Shown piece after piece: positions 47,368-57,119 of a stretch of DNA of 64,000 nucleotides. The DNA is from Pseudopedobacter sp044361595 (GTDB lineage: Bacteria > Bacteroidota > Bacteroidia > Sphingobacteriales > Sphingobacteriaceae). The position numbers and the translations under genes were made by a program. The notes under the pieces were generated by a model, which did not search any database, was not told where the DNA came from, and saw only the letters and a program-made list of their open reading frames with translations. Every line of letters begins with the position of its first letter. Within the stretch, counting starts at the first letter, position 1. Where the stretch lies: assembly GCA_044361595.1 (NCBI GenBank), contig JBIKIN010000007.1:95868-159867 (forward strand), read 5' to 3'.

Positions 47368-48374
47368 ACTATTTTAAATTTATTTTTAATATTTAAAAAT
47401 GGCTTTTCTATAATTTGATATGATAAAAAAGATACTACAAATACTAATATAAAATTAATAAAACTAGGCAGAGGAATCATACCGCTACTAAAAAGCTGTT
47501 GCCAAATGTAAATGCTATAAGATATAATTCCAATTTTCACAACCCATTTATGATTTAGAAATTTATAAAAATAATCTTCACTAGGCTGTATATTGGCTAT
47601 AATTAATAAAGCAATGATTATGGAATAGAAAGCGTGATTTGCAAATACTTTTAGATAAACCAAATCAGTTTCATGATTTAAAAATAGTAATAGAGAAAAG
47701 CCTAAAATATTAATTAAATGTTTGTGTTTATTAATAAATTGTAACGGTAACTTGTGTTGCGAATATAAAATCGCTAAATAAGATCCAACTATTAGACCAT
47801 CCAAATTTCTGGTGAGGTCATTTAAAATTTGGAAAACTTGTATTTGATGATATCTTGCACTCAAAAACCTAAAGAAAAAACTTGATATAAAAATTAAAAT
47901 TAGTAAAAGTTTAAACTTACTAGAGTTTAATTTAAATAAAGATGGGATAATAATATAATATTGTTCTTCAGCAGACAATGACCAATAATGTAAAAACACA
48001 TAATTTACAGTGCCTAATCCGCTAATGTTTGATAAATATAATGCAGGAATCCAAAAGTTTTGTTTTAAAGATGGATTGTTAAAGAAAGAAATTGTAATAA
48101 TTACCAGTATATAGAATATAGATAGAGGAAATATTCTATATATCCTTCTGATATAAAATTTTTTTAGATTGGTAATATTAGTTTTATTTTTTTCTTTTAT
48201 TAAAAGAGTGGTAATCAAAAAGCCACTAATTACAAAAAAGATATAAACGCCTACTATACCTGCGTTAACTAAGTAATCCAATACTTTAAAATGCCAAAAA
48301 TGATTAAAGTGAGCTAATAATACAATTGTAATAGATATGGCTCTTAGTCCATCTAAAGAAGGAATTCGCTGCAT
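47364..48374 (-). CDS. Acyltransferase family 3 membrane protein
   Basis: 336 residues with about ten helices. The start RIPSLDGLRAISITIVLLAHFNHF carries the R-x10-H pair that forms the active site of acyltransferase-3 proteins, and HYWSLSAEEQYYIIIPSLF is the second family block. Such enzymes O-acetylate glycans across the inner membrane. It overlaps the GT4 fusion by 4 bases and follows the Wzy-like gene by 8 bases, so the target is probably the local polysaccharide repeat unit. Confidence 0.9.
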   Translation of the reverse strand: MQRIPSLDGLRAISITIVLLAHFNHFWHFKVLDYLVNAGIVGVYIFFVISGFLITTLLIKEKNKTNITNLKKFYIRRIYRIFPLSIFYILVIITISFFNNPSLKQNFWIPALYLSNISGLGTVNYVFLHYWSLSAEEQYYIIIPSLFKLNSSKFKLLLILIFISSFFFRFLSARYHQIQVFQILNDLTRNLDGLIVGSYLAILYSQHKLPLQFINKHKHLINILGFSLLLFLNHETDLVYLKVFANHAFYSIIIALLIIANIQPSEDYFYKFLNHKWVVKIGIISYSIYIWQQLFSSGMIPLPSFINFILVFVVSFLSYQIIEKPFLNIKNKFKIV

Positions 48375-48382
48375 TTGTTAAA

Positions 48383-49669
48383 TTAATTGTCTTTGGTGCT
48401 TTCTAATCTACTCAACCTATCTATTAGAGCTACTCCTAACATAAAGAAAAAGGCATTGTAGGTATTGTAAATGATACTAAATACAAATAAAGTAAGTGTA
48501 AAAATAGTTAATTTAAAAATATAACTACCTTTTAAAAACTGCATTAAATAAAAGAACATCACAAATCTTAATAATAAAAGAATGTAACCACCTTCCAATA
48601 CCACTCGTTTAAATTCAGTTTCAAATCCTTCTCCATTTAGATTTCTGTTATATCCAAATACGGCAATTGCACCTTGGTAGGTGCTTCCTAGGCCAACCCC
48701 AATCCAATCGTGTTCAAATTCTAATTCTATCAACTCATCAATAGCACCAGTAACTCTACCTTGTGTATTGTCTGATGTGCCGCTTGCTCTTTCTTCAAAA
48801 TTACTGGCACTTTTTGCAAATTTCTCATATATATGTAATGGATCTTGTAAAATAAAATTAAAAAAACCAGTTACTAAAACTACTAAAATTGCACCACCTA
48901 ATAATTTACTATTTGCTTTGATATTAACAGAAGTTAATACATACATGCCGATAATAATGAGATAAGAATAAGTTGTACCCCTAGAGCCAGATATTAAACA
49001 ACCATAATAACCGATAGCTAAAAAGGGTATTAAAACAAATGGCTGGTACCTAATTTTGATAAGCGCACAAGCTAATAAAGTATAAAAAAGCATAAAAGAG
49101 CCATAGCCACTGATATAACTAAAAGTGCCAGAAACTCTAACAGAATCACCCACCAAGGCGTCTGCAATACCTTCCCCTTCTGTAGATGCATATTTGTTTA
49201 ACCAAGCATCATTAGGCAATGTAGATTGTATAGAGCCTAAAATTACCTCAGCAAAACAAATGATAATAAGCAATGGGATTAATTTTTCTAACTTGAAAGC
49301 TTCAGTGTCCTTTACGTAAATAAACATAGGTAGCCAAAATCCTAAATGGACTATTACGCCTAATACACCATGCCCTAAGGTGGCCCCAAGTGGATTTGCA
49401 GCTAATAACAATAAGACAAAAATGTAAGATAATAATACCACAAAAATATTGCGCTGCGTATAATCAAAATGGAAGGCATTTTTAAAAAAAACAAAACTAA
49501 TTGGAATCATCAACTGAACGCCCAAAATGGCATTTGATAATAATTTAGAATCTGTACCCCATTTCCTAACCGCACCAGATAGGCAAGTGAAAAGTATAAG
49601 ATAAAGTATAATACGTAATCTTTTTTCGTCTCTTAAACCACGCCATGTATCACTTATAACTTTAAACAT
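48383..49669 (-). CDS. Wzy-like O-antigen/EPS polymerase
   Basis: 428 residues with about eleven hydrophobic helices. It has a long extracytoplasmic loop (about 265-345: SASNFEERASGTSDNTQGRVTGAIDELIELEFEHDWIGVGLGSTY). The G-x-G segment in that loop and the SGSRGTTYSYL motif before it are usual in O-antigen ligase/Wzy families. It would join repeat units on undecaprenyl diphosphate in the periplasm. It is the only polymerase candidate in this cluster. The 3' end is 8 bases from the acyltransferase; the 5' end overlaps the GT4 gene by 8 bases. Confidence 0.82.
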   Translation of the reverse strand: MFKVISDTWRGLRDEKRLRIILYLILFTCLSGAVRKWGTDSKLLSNAILGVQLMIPISFVFFKNAFHFDYTQRNIFVVLLSYIFVLLLLAANPLGATLGHGVLGVIVHLGFWLPMFIYVKDTEAFKLEKLIPLLIIICFAEVILGSIQSTLPNDAWLNKYASTEGEGIADALVGDSVRVSGTFSYISGYGSFMLFYTLLACALIKIRYQPFVLIPFLAIGYYGCLISGSRGTTYSYLIIIGMYVLTSVNIKANSKLLGGAILVVLVTGFFNFILQDPLHIYEKFAKSASNFEERASGTSDNTQGRVTGAIDELIELEFEHDWIGVGLGSTYQGAIAVFGYNRNLNGEGFETEFKRVVLEGGYILLLLRFVMFFYLMQFLKGSYIFKLTIFTLTLFVFSIIYNTYNAFFFMLGVALIDRLSRLESTKDN

Positions 49670-50702
49670 CTAGTATAGATTTTAAATTTTTTAAATAATT
49701 AGGATAAGAGTAATGAATTGAAATTTCTTTGCAATATGCCTTTGTGAGAAGGTAGTTTTCTTCAACCATTAAATAGTTTAATTTTTCAATTAATTTATCA
49801 ACTTTTCCAGAATCAAATATTAAAGATTTTTGATTTATAGATGCTGCCATAGCTGGTTGCGAAGATACTAAAACGGGAACACCCATCATTAAAGATTCTG
49901 CCATAATTAATGGAGAACCTTCTACATGTGTAGTAGAAGGCACAATAGTTAAATGCATTTGCTTAAAAAAAGTTTTAAGCTCTTTTTTTGAAACTGGAGG
50001 ATGATAATAAATAAAATTTTTATCATCTTGTTTAATAACATAATCTTTTTCTGGTCCATCACCCACAAAATGCAAATGAATATTTTCTTTAACTTTATTA
50101 ATTTCAGTAATTGCTTCTATTAACAATCTTACGCCCTTACCTGCAATTAATCTCCCTGCAAATAAGCATTTAAAAGGTTGCATTGGTATGGTGTTATTAA
50201 TACTTTGGATATTGAATTCCAAATCGGCAGGGTTAATCAAAAGCTTCGTTTTTTTTTTACCAAAGATGCTTTGCAATTCTAAAAAGCTAAACTCGCTTAC
50301 TCCTATATTTGCCTTAGCTAGTTTAGCAAATGCAAATCTTAATTTATTTAAAAATCTCGTTTTTAAATTGTTATTTCTAATGTCATTAAATAATGTAGCC
50401 ATTTGATAGATAATCATAAATGGCTTTAATCTTAATAAAGTTGGGATAATAATTTTAAAAGCAACGCCTCCGTTTATTAAAACTAAATCATGTTTTTTTA
50501 TTTGACCATAGTACAATAAAAACGACCTACTTTCAATAACTGCAAATTGCTGATGTTGTTTTGCCTTTTCTTGAGGAGTAATTAAAGTAACCTCGCAACC
50601 TAAGGCAACTAAAGCTTCACATGCTAAAAGGGTGTTATTTTCTAATCCACCTATTGATGGCAAATAGTTCTCTGTATAAACTAAAATTCTTTTTTTAGCC
50701 AT
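49662..50702 (-). CDS. Glycosyltransferase family 4
   Basis: 346 residues. N-terminal RILVYTENYLPSIGGLENNTLLAC is a standard GT4 acceptor-domain start. The donor domain has KCLFAGRLIAGKGVRLLIEAI, HFVGDGPEKDYV and EGSPLIMAESLMMGVPVLVSS with the E-x7-E pair. It builds on a lipid-linked sugar in the cytoplasm. It overlaps the Wzy-like gene by 8 bases downstream and a broken FkbM gene by 22 bases upstream. Confidence 0.92.
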   Translation of the reverse strand: MAKKRILVYTENYLPSIGGLENNTLLACEALVALGCEVTLITPQEKAKQHQQFAVIESRSFLLYYGQIKKHDLVLINGGVAFKIIIPTLLRLKPFMIIYQMATLFNDIRNNNLKTRFLNKLRFAFAKLAKANIGVSEFSFLELQSIFGKKKTKLLINPADLEFNIQSINNTIPMQPFKCLFAGRLIAGKGVRLLIEAITEINKVKENIHLHFVGDGPEKDYVIKQDDKNFIYYHPPVSKKELKTFFKQMHLTIVPSTTHVEGSPLIMAESLMMGVPVLVSSQPAMAASINQKSLIFDSGKVDKLIEKLNYLMVEENYLLTKAYCKEISIHYSYPNYLKNLKSILDV

Positions 50703-51377
50703 AATTGATTTCTGTATCCACTTTCTTCCAACTTATCAATAACCAATTTAAATCCTTCTGATTGTAATTGTAAAAGGTTTTTTTCTAGTTTTTCGCAATC
50801 ATAATCAAATTCTATAATAATAGCCCTTGCAGATTTAACCCAAGTGAAATAGTTTTCGAAAAGTAATTCTTCTGCTCCTTCAATATCAATCTTTAACAAT
50901 TTAGAGGTATATAATTTATTAAAATCTATAAAAGGCACTACAATACTTTTAGAAGATATTTTACTTGCAAGTAAATTGTTTTTGTCCTCACTAAAAAAAA
51001 TATTTTCTTGTTGACCTGCAGCGCCAAATTTGATTATGTTTCAATATTTGAAATCAGGTTTAGTATGAATTTTTTTGTTTAACTAAATCTTTATTTGCTT
51101 CTATTAAAACATAATCAATTTTATGATTTTTACTTTTAAAAATAAAAACCTGATTGCATAAACTGCTAAATAAGCCAAAATTAGCTCCTAAATCGAATAC
51201 ATTTTTTGGGATAAAATCTATATTTAATAATGCATGCCAATAAAATGGATTAAGAACTTCATCTTGAAGGGAAGAAATTTTATGCTTATTATTTAATTTA
51301 ATAAATCCATTTCTATTTAGTTTTAAAACACATGGAATTATAAAACCTAATCTTCTAAATAAAAATCCTTTATCCAT
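50681..51377 (-). pseudogene. FkbM-family methyltransferase, broken
   Basis: The front piece (51377-51060) reads to VFDLGANFGLFSSL and IEANKDLVKQKNSY, the SAM-binding part of FkbM proteins, and then stops. The back piece (to 50681) in another frame has IIKFGAAGQQENIFFSED and LLKIDIEGAEELLFENYF, the expected second half. Between them are a frameshift near 51060 and an in-frame TGA (KY-stop-NI). Some residues between the halves also seem missing. A single intact protein cannot be made. Two intact FkbM genes remain in the cluster. The 5' end overlaps the upstream GT4 gene by 8 bases. Confidence 0.85.
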
Positions 51378-52470
51378 TTTTTGCTGCTAACATTAAGGCT
51401 TCCATTCTTTGAACATATTGCTTCCAAGCAAAACAAGTAGCGTATAGTTTTTTACCATTTAAACCAATTTGTATTAAATTCTCTTGATCTATTAACGAAT
51501 TATAAATTATTGAAGTGGTTTCTTCAACATTTTTATGGTTTAAGAGAATATAATTCGTGTTTTCTATAAAAACTTCATCTTCTGTAAAATCACCCTTTGT
51601 TGAAAAAATTGGAATACCCATGCAAAGTGCGGTTGCGCTGGCACCACTTTTAGTATTTAATCCTCCTCCTCCTAGTTCTGTTACGGGCTCTAATAATATA
51701 AATGCATCTAATTTGGATAGGTGTTTAACAATATTAGAATCTGTTAATTTCCCACTTCTACTAATTTTAATTTGACTTAATTTTTTTGAAATATCTTTAA
51801 TTTCTTTTATGTATTTAGGCTGGTAATTCCCTATAAATTCAAAATCGCACACTAGCCCTCTAGCTTCTAATTGCAACATTGTTTGTAATAAAAAATGAGG
51901 ATCTCTATTACCAAATGTACCAATCTTTAAAACCTTGTTTATTGGTTTAGTTTCATTTAATTCAGTAATAAAATTTTCAAAGTTTGATGGGGTATAGAAA
52001 ATCTCACTTTTTCTACCCATTTCTTTCAATTGTTTTTGATACAAATGGGTAGTAGTAATAATTAAATCAGCATATTGACTTGCTTTTCTTAGGGTTCTTT
52101 GTTGTAGATAGCGGTAAATTTTAAGTTTTATGCTTTTTTCTTCCCTAATAAAAGTTTCATGTACTATTAAGCATACTTTTGCTTGTGTGTATTGCTTTAT
52201 TCTATTGTATAGTTTAATTAACCAGGATGGTGCTCCAAACCTATTATAACTATAGCCATTGTATTGAAATATCACCCAATCAGACTTGTGTTTTTTTATT
52301 TTATTAACTATTATTCCTATTTCTTTTTCTTCCAAAGAAACAATCCCATCATCATAAATTATTTGAACACCATGCCCAGCTTGTATCAAATATTGATTTA
52401 AATACCCACTGTGATGACCTATACCATCTGGTGTAGGATGGTAGTATCTTGTAATAATTGTAAATTTCAA
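51370..52470 (-). CDS. Glycosyltransferase family 4-like
   Basis: 366 residues. FTIITRYYHPTPDGIGHHSGYLNQYLIQAG at the N-terminus and YADLIITTTHLYQKQLKEMG in the first domain fit GT4. The donor domain has VLKIGTFGNRDPHFLLQTML and the loop LGGGGLNTKSGASATALCMGIPIFSTKG, where the usual E-x7-E is replaced by a Gly-rich stretch with LEPVTE just before. This makes it a divergent member, and the donor sugar is unclear. It overlaps the broken FkbM gene by 8 bases. Confidence 0.82.
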   Translation of the reverse strand: MKFTIITRYYHPTPDGIGHHSGYLNQYLIQAGHGVQIIYDDGIVSLEEKEIGIIVNKIKKHKSDWVIFQYNGYSYNRFGAPSWLIKLYNRIKQYTQAKVCLIVHETFIREEKSIKLKIYRYLQQRTLRKASQYADLIITTTHLYQKQLKEMGRKSEIFYTPSNFENFITELNETKPINKVLKIGTFGNRDPHFLLQTMLQLEARGLVCDFEFIGNYQPKYIKEIKDISKKLSQIKISRSGKLTDSNIVKHLSKLDAFILLEPVTELGGGGLNTKSGASATALCMGIPIFSTKGDFTEDEVFIENTNYILLNHKNVEETTSIIYNSLIDQENLIQIGLNGKKLYATCFAWKQYVQRMEALMLAAKNG

Positions 52471-52482
52471 ATTAAATTTTTG

Positions 52483-53283
52483 TTATTGTTTTACAAAAGC
52501 ATGAAATTCATTAGAACCCACTTGCTCAACATGATAGCCCTTTTCTATCAAGAATATTTTTGCCTCACCACCTTGTAAGCCAATTTGCTTAGCTCTTCCT
52601 ACATTCTCTTCCCAGCAAATATGGCTAATTCTTTTTTCTTTTATTAAAGTGGCCGCTCCTTTAATCACTAAATAATCGGCTCCTTCGGTATCAATTTTAA
52701 GTATCTTAATTTGTTCAGTTTTATCCTTAAAATATTCATCTAATGAGATTGCATCTATCTCTATAGTTGTTTCTCCATTATTTGTAGCACTAATTCCTCC
52801 CCAACCAGTTTGATCTTTGGGCCCTAAGTCAAAATTAACTTTACAGGTTTGATCACTAACTGCTAGTTTTTCAATAATAACATTTTGGGTAAGGTTATTA
52901 TTTTTGATATTATTTTCTAAGGCATGTATATTTCTGGGAGACGCTTCAAAACAAATTACTTTATTATTTTCGTTTTCTGATGCCCATAATAAAGAGTAAT
53001 AACCATAATTAGCACCAACATCAACCATTAATCCGCTATTTCCATTTTTAATTTTTAGTATTTTTTCGGTTACGTCATTCTCATAAACACCGGTAAATGC
53101 TAAATATTGATGCCCAATATCAAATTTATTTAAATCCATTTTGATGGTATTTGAGCCCCTGAGTACAACATCTTTATAATATTTATCAACAAGTTTTATT
53201 TTGCTTTTTAAAATTAAATGAGCAACTAAACTATTGGCTAGTTTAATAGGTAAGTTGTGTAGGATAGTCTTTAATATTGTCAT
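52483..53283 (-). CDS. FkbM-family SAM-dependent methyltransferase
   Basis: 266 residues, intact. SAM-binding motif I is GLMVDVGANYGYYSLLWA at about 85-102, followed by VICFEASPRNIHALENNI. The motif KILKIDTEGADYLVIKGA at about 195-212 is the FkbM signature. The family O-methylates sugars of glycolipids and polysaccharides. It sits between a GT4 gene and a GT8-like gene, so methylation of a local sugar is likely; the position on the sugar is unknown. Confidence 0.91.
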   Translation of the reverse strand: MTILKTILHNLPIKLANSLVAHLILKSKIKLVDKYYKDVVLRGSNTIKMDLNKFDIGHQYLAFTGVYENDVTEKILKIKNGNSGLMVDVGANYGYYSLLWASENENNKVICFEASPRNIHALENNIKNNNLTQNVIIEKLAVSDQTCKVNFDLGPKDQTGWGGISATNNGETTIEIDAISLDEYFKDKTEQIKILKIDTEGADYLVIKGAATLIKEKRISHICWEENVGRAKQIGLQGGEAKIFLIEKGYHVEQVGSNEFHAFVKQ

Positions 53284-53288
53284 CTTTT

Positions 53289-54203
53289 TTAGAAGATTCT
53301 TGAAATAATTTTTGTCATAAATATATCAATCTTTTTAAACAAAGTTTTTGTTTTGCCCATATTATTGATTGGTGAGGTTAAATAGTCTAAAAATTTTTTT
53401 TCTTTGATAGAAACTGGATAACCATTTTTTAGAAAGCTCCATAAAAATTTTTTTTGCCAAGGTTTTTCTGGTTTTGTACAATGTACCATGAGGTAACAAG
53501 GCTCAGCAAAACCCATACCTTCTTTCCCAATAATTGATAAGTGTTCTTGGTCTTTCGTCATTAAAGCCATGTTCAATATTTCTTGGTCTCCTTGTATGGG
53601 TAATAATGGGTTTTTATGAAATGATGTTGTGTTTAAACCAGCATCTTCTAACCTTAGGGTCAAATTTTTCCACGTTTCAATAATATCGAAATTTATTTTA
53701 GAAAGCCCAATAAAACCACTATTTACATAATTATGCGCTAAATGATGAATTGAGTAATCATTCATTTCTAATATATTTCTCCAATAAACTCTCCATGGGT
53801 GGTTTACATGTAATGTGTTAAAGCATTCATCTTCGCATAATGCAATGTGGTTTTTACACCAATTGGTATAAAATCCAAAATCGGCAACAGCAACACAATC
53901 AACATCAAAATAAAATAGTTGTTCATAATCTTCTGTTTGAATCAATTGATGAATAAAAAATGGTTTTTCGTAGCCCAAGTTTCTTTCTGAAATGATCAAA
54001 ATTAATTGTAAGCTTACTTTATCTGTAATTGCATAGGAGTTGGTTCTATTTTCATCTTGTTTAAATTGGTTTAACCAATTTGGTAAATGCCCTCTATAAC
54101 CAACATAAACACAACCCTCAAAATTATTTCTGATGGCAGAATTTATAATGGCAGTTAATCCATCCCAATAAGTTCCTTCTACTAAACAAATGATGGCATT
54201 CAT
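53289..54203 (-). CDS. Putative nucleotide-sugar transferase, GT-A/GT8-like
   Basis: 304 residues. The N-terminus IICLVEGTYWDGLTAIINSAIRNNF, the DxD in YFDVDCVAVADF at about 98-109, the NSGFIGLSK segment and GDQEILNMAL are the pattern of GT-A fold enzymes related to GT8 and to DxD nucleotide-diphospho-sugar transferases. The C-terminal 40 residues are basic and may touch the membrane. It starts 2 bases after a GT4 gene and ends 5 bases before the FkbM gene. Sugar unknown. Confidence 0.72.
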   Translation of the reverse strand: MNAIICLVEGTYWDGLTAIINSAIRNNFEGCVYVGYRGHLPNWLNQFKQDENRTNSYAITDKVSLQLILIISERNLGYEKPFFIHQLIQTEDYEQLFYFDVDCVAVADFGFYTNWCKNHIALCEDECFNTLHVNHPWRVYWRNILEMNDYSIHHLAHNYVNSGFIGLSKINFDIIETWKNLTLRLEDAGLNTTSFHKNPLLPIQGDQEILNMALMTKDQEHLSIIGKEGMGFAEPCYLMVHCTKPEKPWQKKFLWSFLKNGYPVSIKEKKFLDYLTSPINNMGKTKTLFKKIDIFMTKIISRIF

Positions 54204-54205
54204 AT

Positions 54206-55372
54206 TTACTTTTTTCTATTTACAGCTTCAGAGAATAAACATATCATTTTGCTAACGGTACTGTCCCAATTTAGTCTATCGCAATATTCTTGGTAAGTGT
54301 CTTTTCTTAGTTGCTGATAAGCTTCATTACTATTAATGTAAACTAATAATTGTTTAACAAAATCTTCTTCGCTACTTTCTAAAGGTAATTTGATGCCATT
54401 TACACCATTTTTTATAATCTCATCTGTACCTCCCACAGCATGAGTGATCGTAGGTATAGCTATGGATGCTGCTTCCGAAAATACTATAGGAGTACAATCG
54501 GCTTTTGTGGGTAAAATTAAAAAATGAGCATCATCATAAGCATTCAATAATTTCAAACAGTCTTCTTGGTTTTTCATTTCCAATTTCCCTAAAAAAGTTA
54601 CGCCTTCTATTTTGAATTGTTCGGGTAATTTATTGGGACCAACAATGGTTAATTTACTGTTTATCCCATTTAAAATTAAGCTTTCGTGTACTTCTATGGC
54701 TTTATTTAAGCCTTTACGCTCATAGTCATAACCAACAAAAATCATTGAAAAATTATCTTTATCAATTGCTTTTGAAAGCTTTAATTGGTAATTATTGGGT
54801 AATTTCAAATTTGATCCGAAAGGGATTATACTTATTTTTTGAGTAGAGACATGATAATGATTCATGGCCGATTGCTTTGCCCAGTTAGAAGAGAATATGA
54901 TGCCCTCAGCTTTTTTAAATGCCAGGTTTTCTGTTAATTGTGCAGTTTTTACAGCTTCTTTACAGTACCGCATATAATCTGTATAATAGGTATTTAATTG
55001 CTTAAAAGTTGCATCGGTATAAATGAAAATAGGTTTATTGGTTTTAATCTGGGTAATTTGATAGGCGTTACAGCATAAAATCACATCTGGATTAAATATA
55101 GCCAACTCCTTGTTGATATATTCCGAATTAGCTTTAATGCACCAATTTTCTCTATCAAAGCGATAAACTCCATATTTATAAGCAAAAAATTTATTGTATA
55201 AAAATCGTTTAAATAAGGCAGAAATAGGAAAATGTAGTTTTATTTGATCAGAACAAATAACCTTAATTTCAACATTTGGACTATTTCGAAATTTATTATA
55301 TAAAGTAAACGGAATACCCGACCAAAGAAATGGGTTTTTGATGTCTTCAAATCCTATAAAGGCAATCTTCAT
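54206..55372 (-). CDS. Glycosyltransferase family 4
   Basis: 388 residues. KIAFIGFEDIKNPFLWSGIPF opens the first Rossmann domain. IIFSSNWAKQSAMNHY and KISIIPFGSNL mark the linker, and FSMIFVGYDYERKGLNKAIEV the donor domain. The donor loop ILPTKADCTPIVFSEAASIAIPTITHAVGG has Asp in place of the first Glu of E-x7-E. It overlaps the GT2 gene upstream by 4 bases and is followed at 2 bases by the GT8-like gene. Confidence 0.9.
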   Translation of the reverse strand: MKIAFIGFEDIKNPFLWSGIPFTLYNKFRNSPNVEIKVICSDQIKLHFPISALFKRFLYNKFFAYKYGVYRFDRENWCIKANSEYINKELAIFNPDVILCCNAYQITQIKTNKPIFIYTDATFKQLNTYYTDYMRYCKEAVKTAQLTENLAFKKAEGIIFSSNWAKQSAMNHYHVSTQKISIIPFGSNLKLPNNYQLKLSKAIDKDNFSMIFVGYDYERKGLNKAIEVHESLILNGINSKLTIVGPNKLPEQFKIEGVTFLGKLEMKNQEDCLKLLNAYDDAHFLILPTKADCTPIVFSEAASIAIPTITHAVGGTDEIIKNGVNGIKLPLESSEEDFVKQLLVYINSNEAYQQLRKDTYQEYCDRLNWDSTVSKMICLFSEAVNRKK

Positions 55373-56229
55373 TTCAAATAATGTTTAAACAGCAAAAATA
55401 TACTTTCAAAATGAGGCTTTTTTCCATTTCTTAAACAATTTTTTAAATGGTGGTAAATATTTAAAAAAATCCATTTTTTATAAAGCTGTTTTTGCTGTCT
55501 TTTTAAAGCAAGATGATGTTTTAAAACTTCTTTAGTGCCAGAAAATTCGGCATTATGTATGTAAGAATTGTTTGTTAGGTGCTTTCTGTATTTGCCAAAA
55601 ATTTGGTTGGTATGGTGGCCTTTAAAACCAGCAATTCCCATTCGCATCCATAATTCATAATCGCATACTTGATGTAAAATAAATAGACTTTTATCAGGCA
55701 ATAAAATTTTATCTAATGATTTTTTTCTATGTATAGTAAACACATGCGAGAAAGGATGATGAGTTAACAACATCTCATTTATATTGGTAACCTGCCCATC
55801 GGGTAGTTTGCTAAATGTTTCCTCTAAAGCGTAAGTTCCATTTTGTTTTAGTATCCAATATTTAAAGGCACAACTTGTAAAATCTAAAGATGCATCATTT
55901 AATAAAAATGGGAGTAAGGTATCTATAAAATTATCTGGAATTAAATCATCCCCATTAAAAATGACTACAAATTCGCCTGTAGCTTTTTCATAACAGGTAT
56001 TCCAGTTTTTGCCAATGCCATAATTATTAGGATTACGATAAAGCCTAATTCTATTATCTTTTTCTGCTAAAGTGCTTGCAATTTCAAAAGTGTTATCAGT
56101 TGAGCAATCATCCTGAATAATGATTTCAATATTTTGATAACCCTGGTTTAGCCAACATGCTATAGTTTCTTTAATGTATAAGGCTACATTATAGGTTGGT
56201 ATGCAAATAGTAATTAACGGTGAACTCAT
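55369..56229 (-). CDS. Glycosyltransferase family 2
   Basis: 286 residues. ITICIPTYNVALYIKETIACWLNQGY, the IQDDCSTDNTFE loop and FNGDDLIPDNF (DxD) at about 91-101 are the GT2 core. HQVCDYELWMRMGIAGF supplies the ED-like catalytic block and the C-terminus is basic. It is coupled to the GT4 gene by a 4-base overlap and separated by 5 bases from the upstream GT2 gene. Confidence 0.91.
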   Translation of the reverse strand: MSSPLITICIPTYNVALYIKETIACWLNQGYQNIEIIIQDDCSTDNTFEIASTLAEKDNRIRLYRNPNNYGIGKNWNTCYEKATGEFVVIFNGDDLIPDNFIDTLLPFLLNDASLDFTSCAFKYWILKQNGTYALEETFSKLPDGQVTNINEMLLTHHPFSHVFTIHRKKSLDKILLPDKSLFILHQVCDYELWMRMGIAGFKGHHTNQIFGKYRKHLTNNSYIHNAEFSGTKEVLKHHLALKRQQKQLYKKWIFLNIYHHLKNCLRNGKKPHFESIFLLFKHYLK

Positions 56230-56234
56230 TTAAA

Positions 56235-57119
56235 CTAAATATAATAGTTTATTGTCTTTATAAAAGTGAATAGATTTAACTTACCACGTATTAAGCCTCC
56301 AAACAAAGACCGTAACTCTAATAAATTTATTTCTTGTACTTTTTTAATTAATTTTTTAGTGTGGGTTTTTTTGAGGTTCTTTTTTAGATAATTCCTCGCC
56401 TTTACACGTTCTATGGTTGCTAAATAATTCTCTCCAGATTTTTTAGTTAAATTATTTTCATGTGTTCTGTAATTATTTAATGCTTTAGCAATGTAATAAA
56501 TATCATAATTTAATGCAATTAATAGATAACAAACCCAATCGCCTGCATATTTAAAACTTAAAATTTCATCAATTATAGGCTTTAAAGCATTTTTTCTAAA
56601 CAATACAGCACTCGCATTATAGATTGTACAATTTTCTATCAAGTGTTTTTCTAATTCATCTGTTCCTTTTGTAAAATGGTCTTTTTCCCAATTAACACTT
56701 TTTAAATAGCTGGTATTTCTGTTTTTAAAAGAATCAATAATGATGTTGTTTTGTATAATGTTAGAGTCGGTATAAACAATACCTAATTGAGCATCTTGTT
56801 GTATAATGGCTAAAGTATTTATTAAAAAATCAGGCTCAGCATAATCATCACTTTCTGCAATCCAAATAAATTCTCCTTTTGCTAGTGCAACTCCTTTTTG
56901 CCATTGTAAAAAGGGGCTACCACTATTTTTTGTATTGTAAACAATATGAGAAACCTTAGCGTTTTCTTTGTAAGCTTCTATTACTTCCTTGCTATGATCC
57001 GTACTGTAATCATCTAAAATAATGAGCTCAAAATCTTGATGGCTTTGGTTTAAAACAGAATCTACCCTTTGTTTGAGGTATAAAGCATGGTTATAGTTAG
57101 GAACAATTACGGAAACCAT
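56235..57119 (-). CDS. Glycosyltransferase family 2
   Basis: 294 residues. VSVIVPNYNHALYLKQRVDSVLNQSHQDFELIILDDYSTDHS is a textbook GT2 start, and the DxD is in IWIAESDDYAEPDF at about 85-98. The C-terminal third (RVKARNYLKKNLKKTHTKKL) is very basic. No membrane helix is apparent, so it probably sits at the inner face of the membrane. It begins one base after the next GT2 gene's stop. Confidence 0.91.
   Translation of the reverse strand: MVSVIVPNYNHALYLKQRVDSVLNQSHQDFELIILDDYSTDHSKEVIEAYKENAKVSHIVYNTKNSGSPFLQWQKGVALAKGEFIWIAESDDYAEPDFLINTLAIIQQDAQLGIVYTDSNIIQNNIIIDSFKNRNTSYLKSVNWEKDHFTKGTDELEKHLIENCTIYNASAVLFRKNALKPIIDEILSFKYAGDWVCYLLIALNYDIYYIAKALNNYRTHENNLTKKSGENYLATIERVKARNYLKKNLKKTHTKKLIKKVQEINLLELRSLFGGLIRGKLNLFTFIKTINYYI

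Noticed and set aside
50681..50938. Separate 85-residue protein
   Set aside because: It is the C-terminal piece of the broken FkbM gene (KIDIEGAEELLF) and lacks the SAM-binding half.
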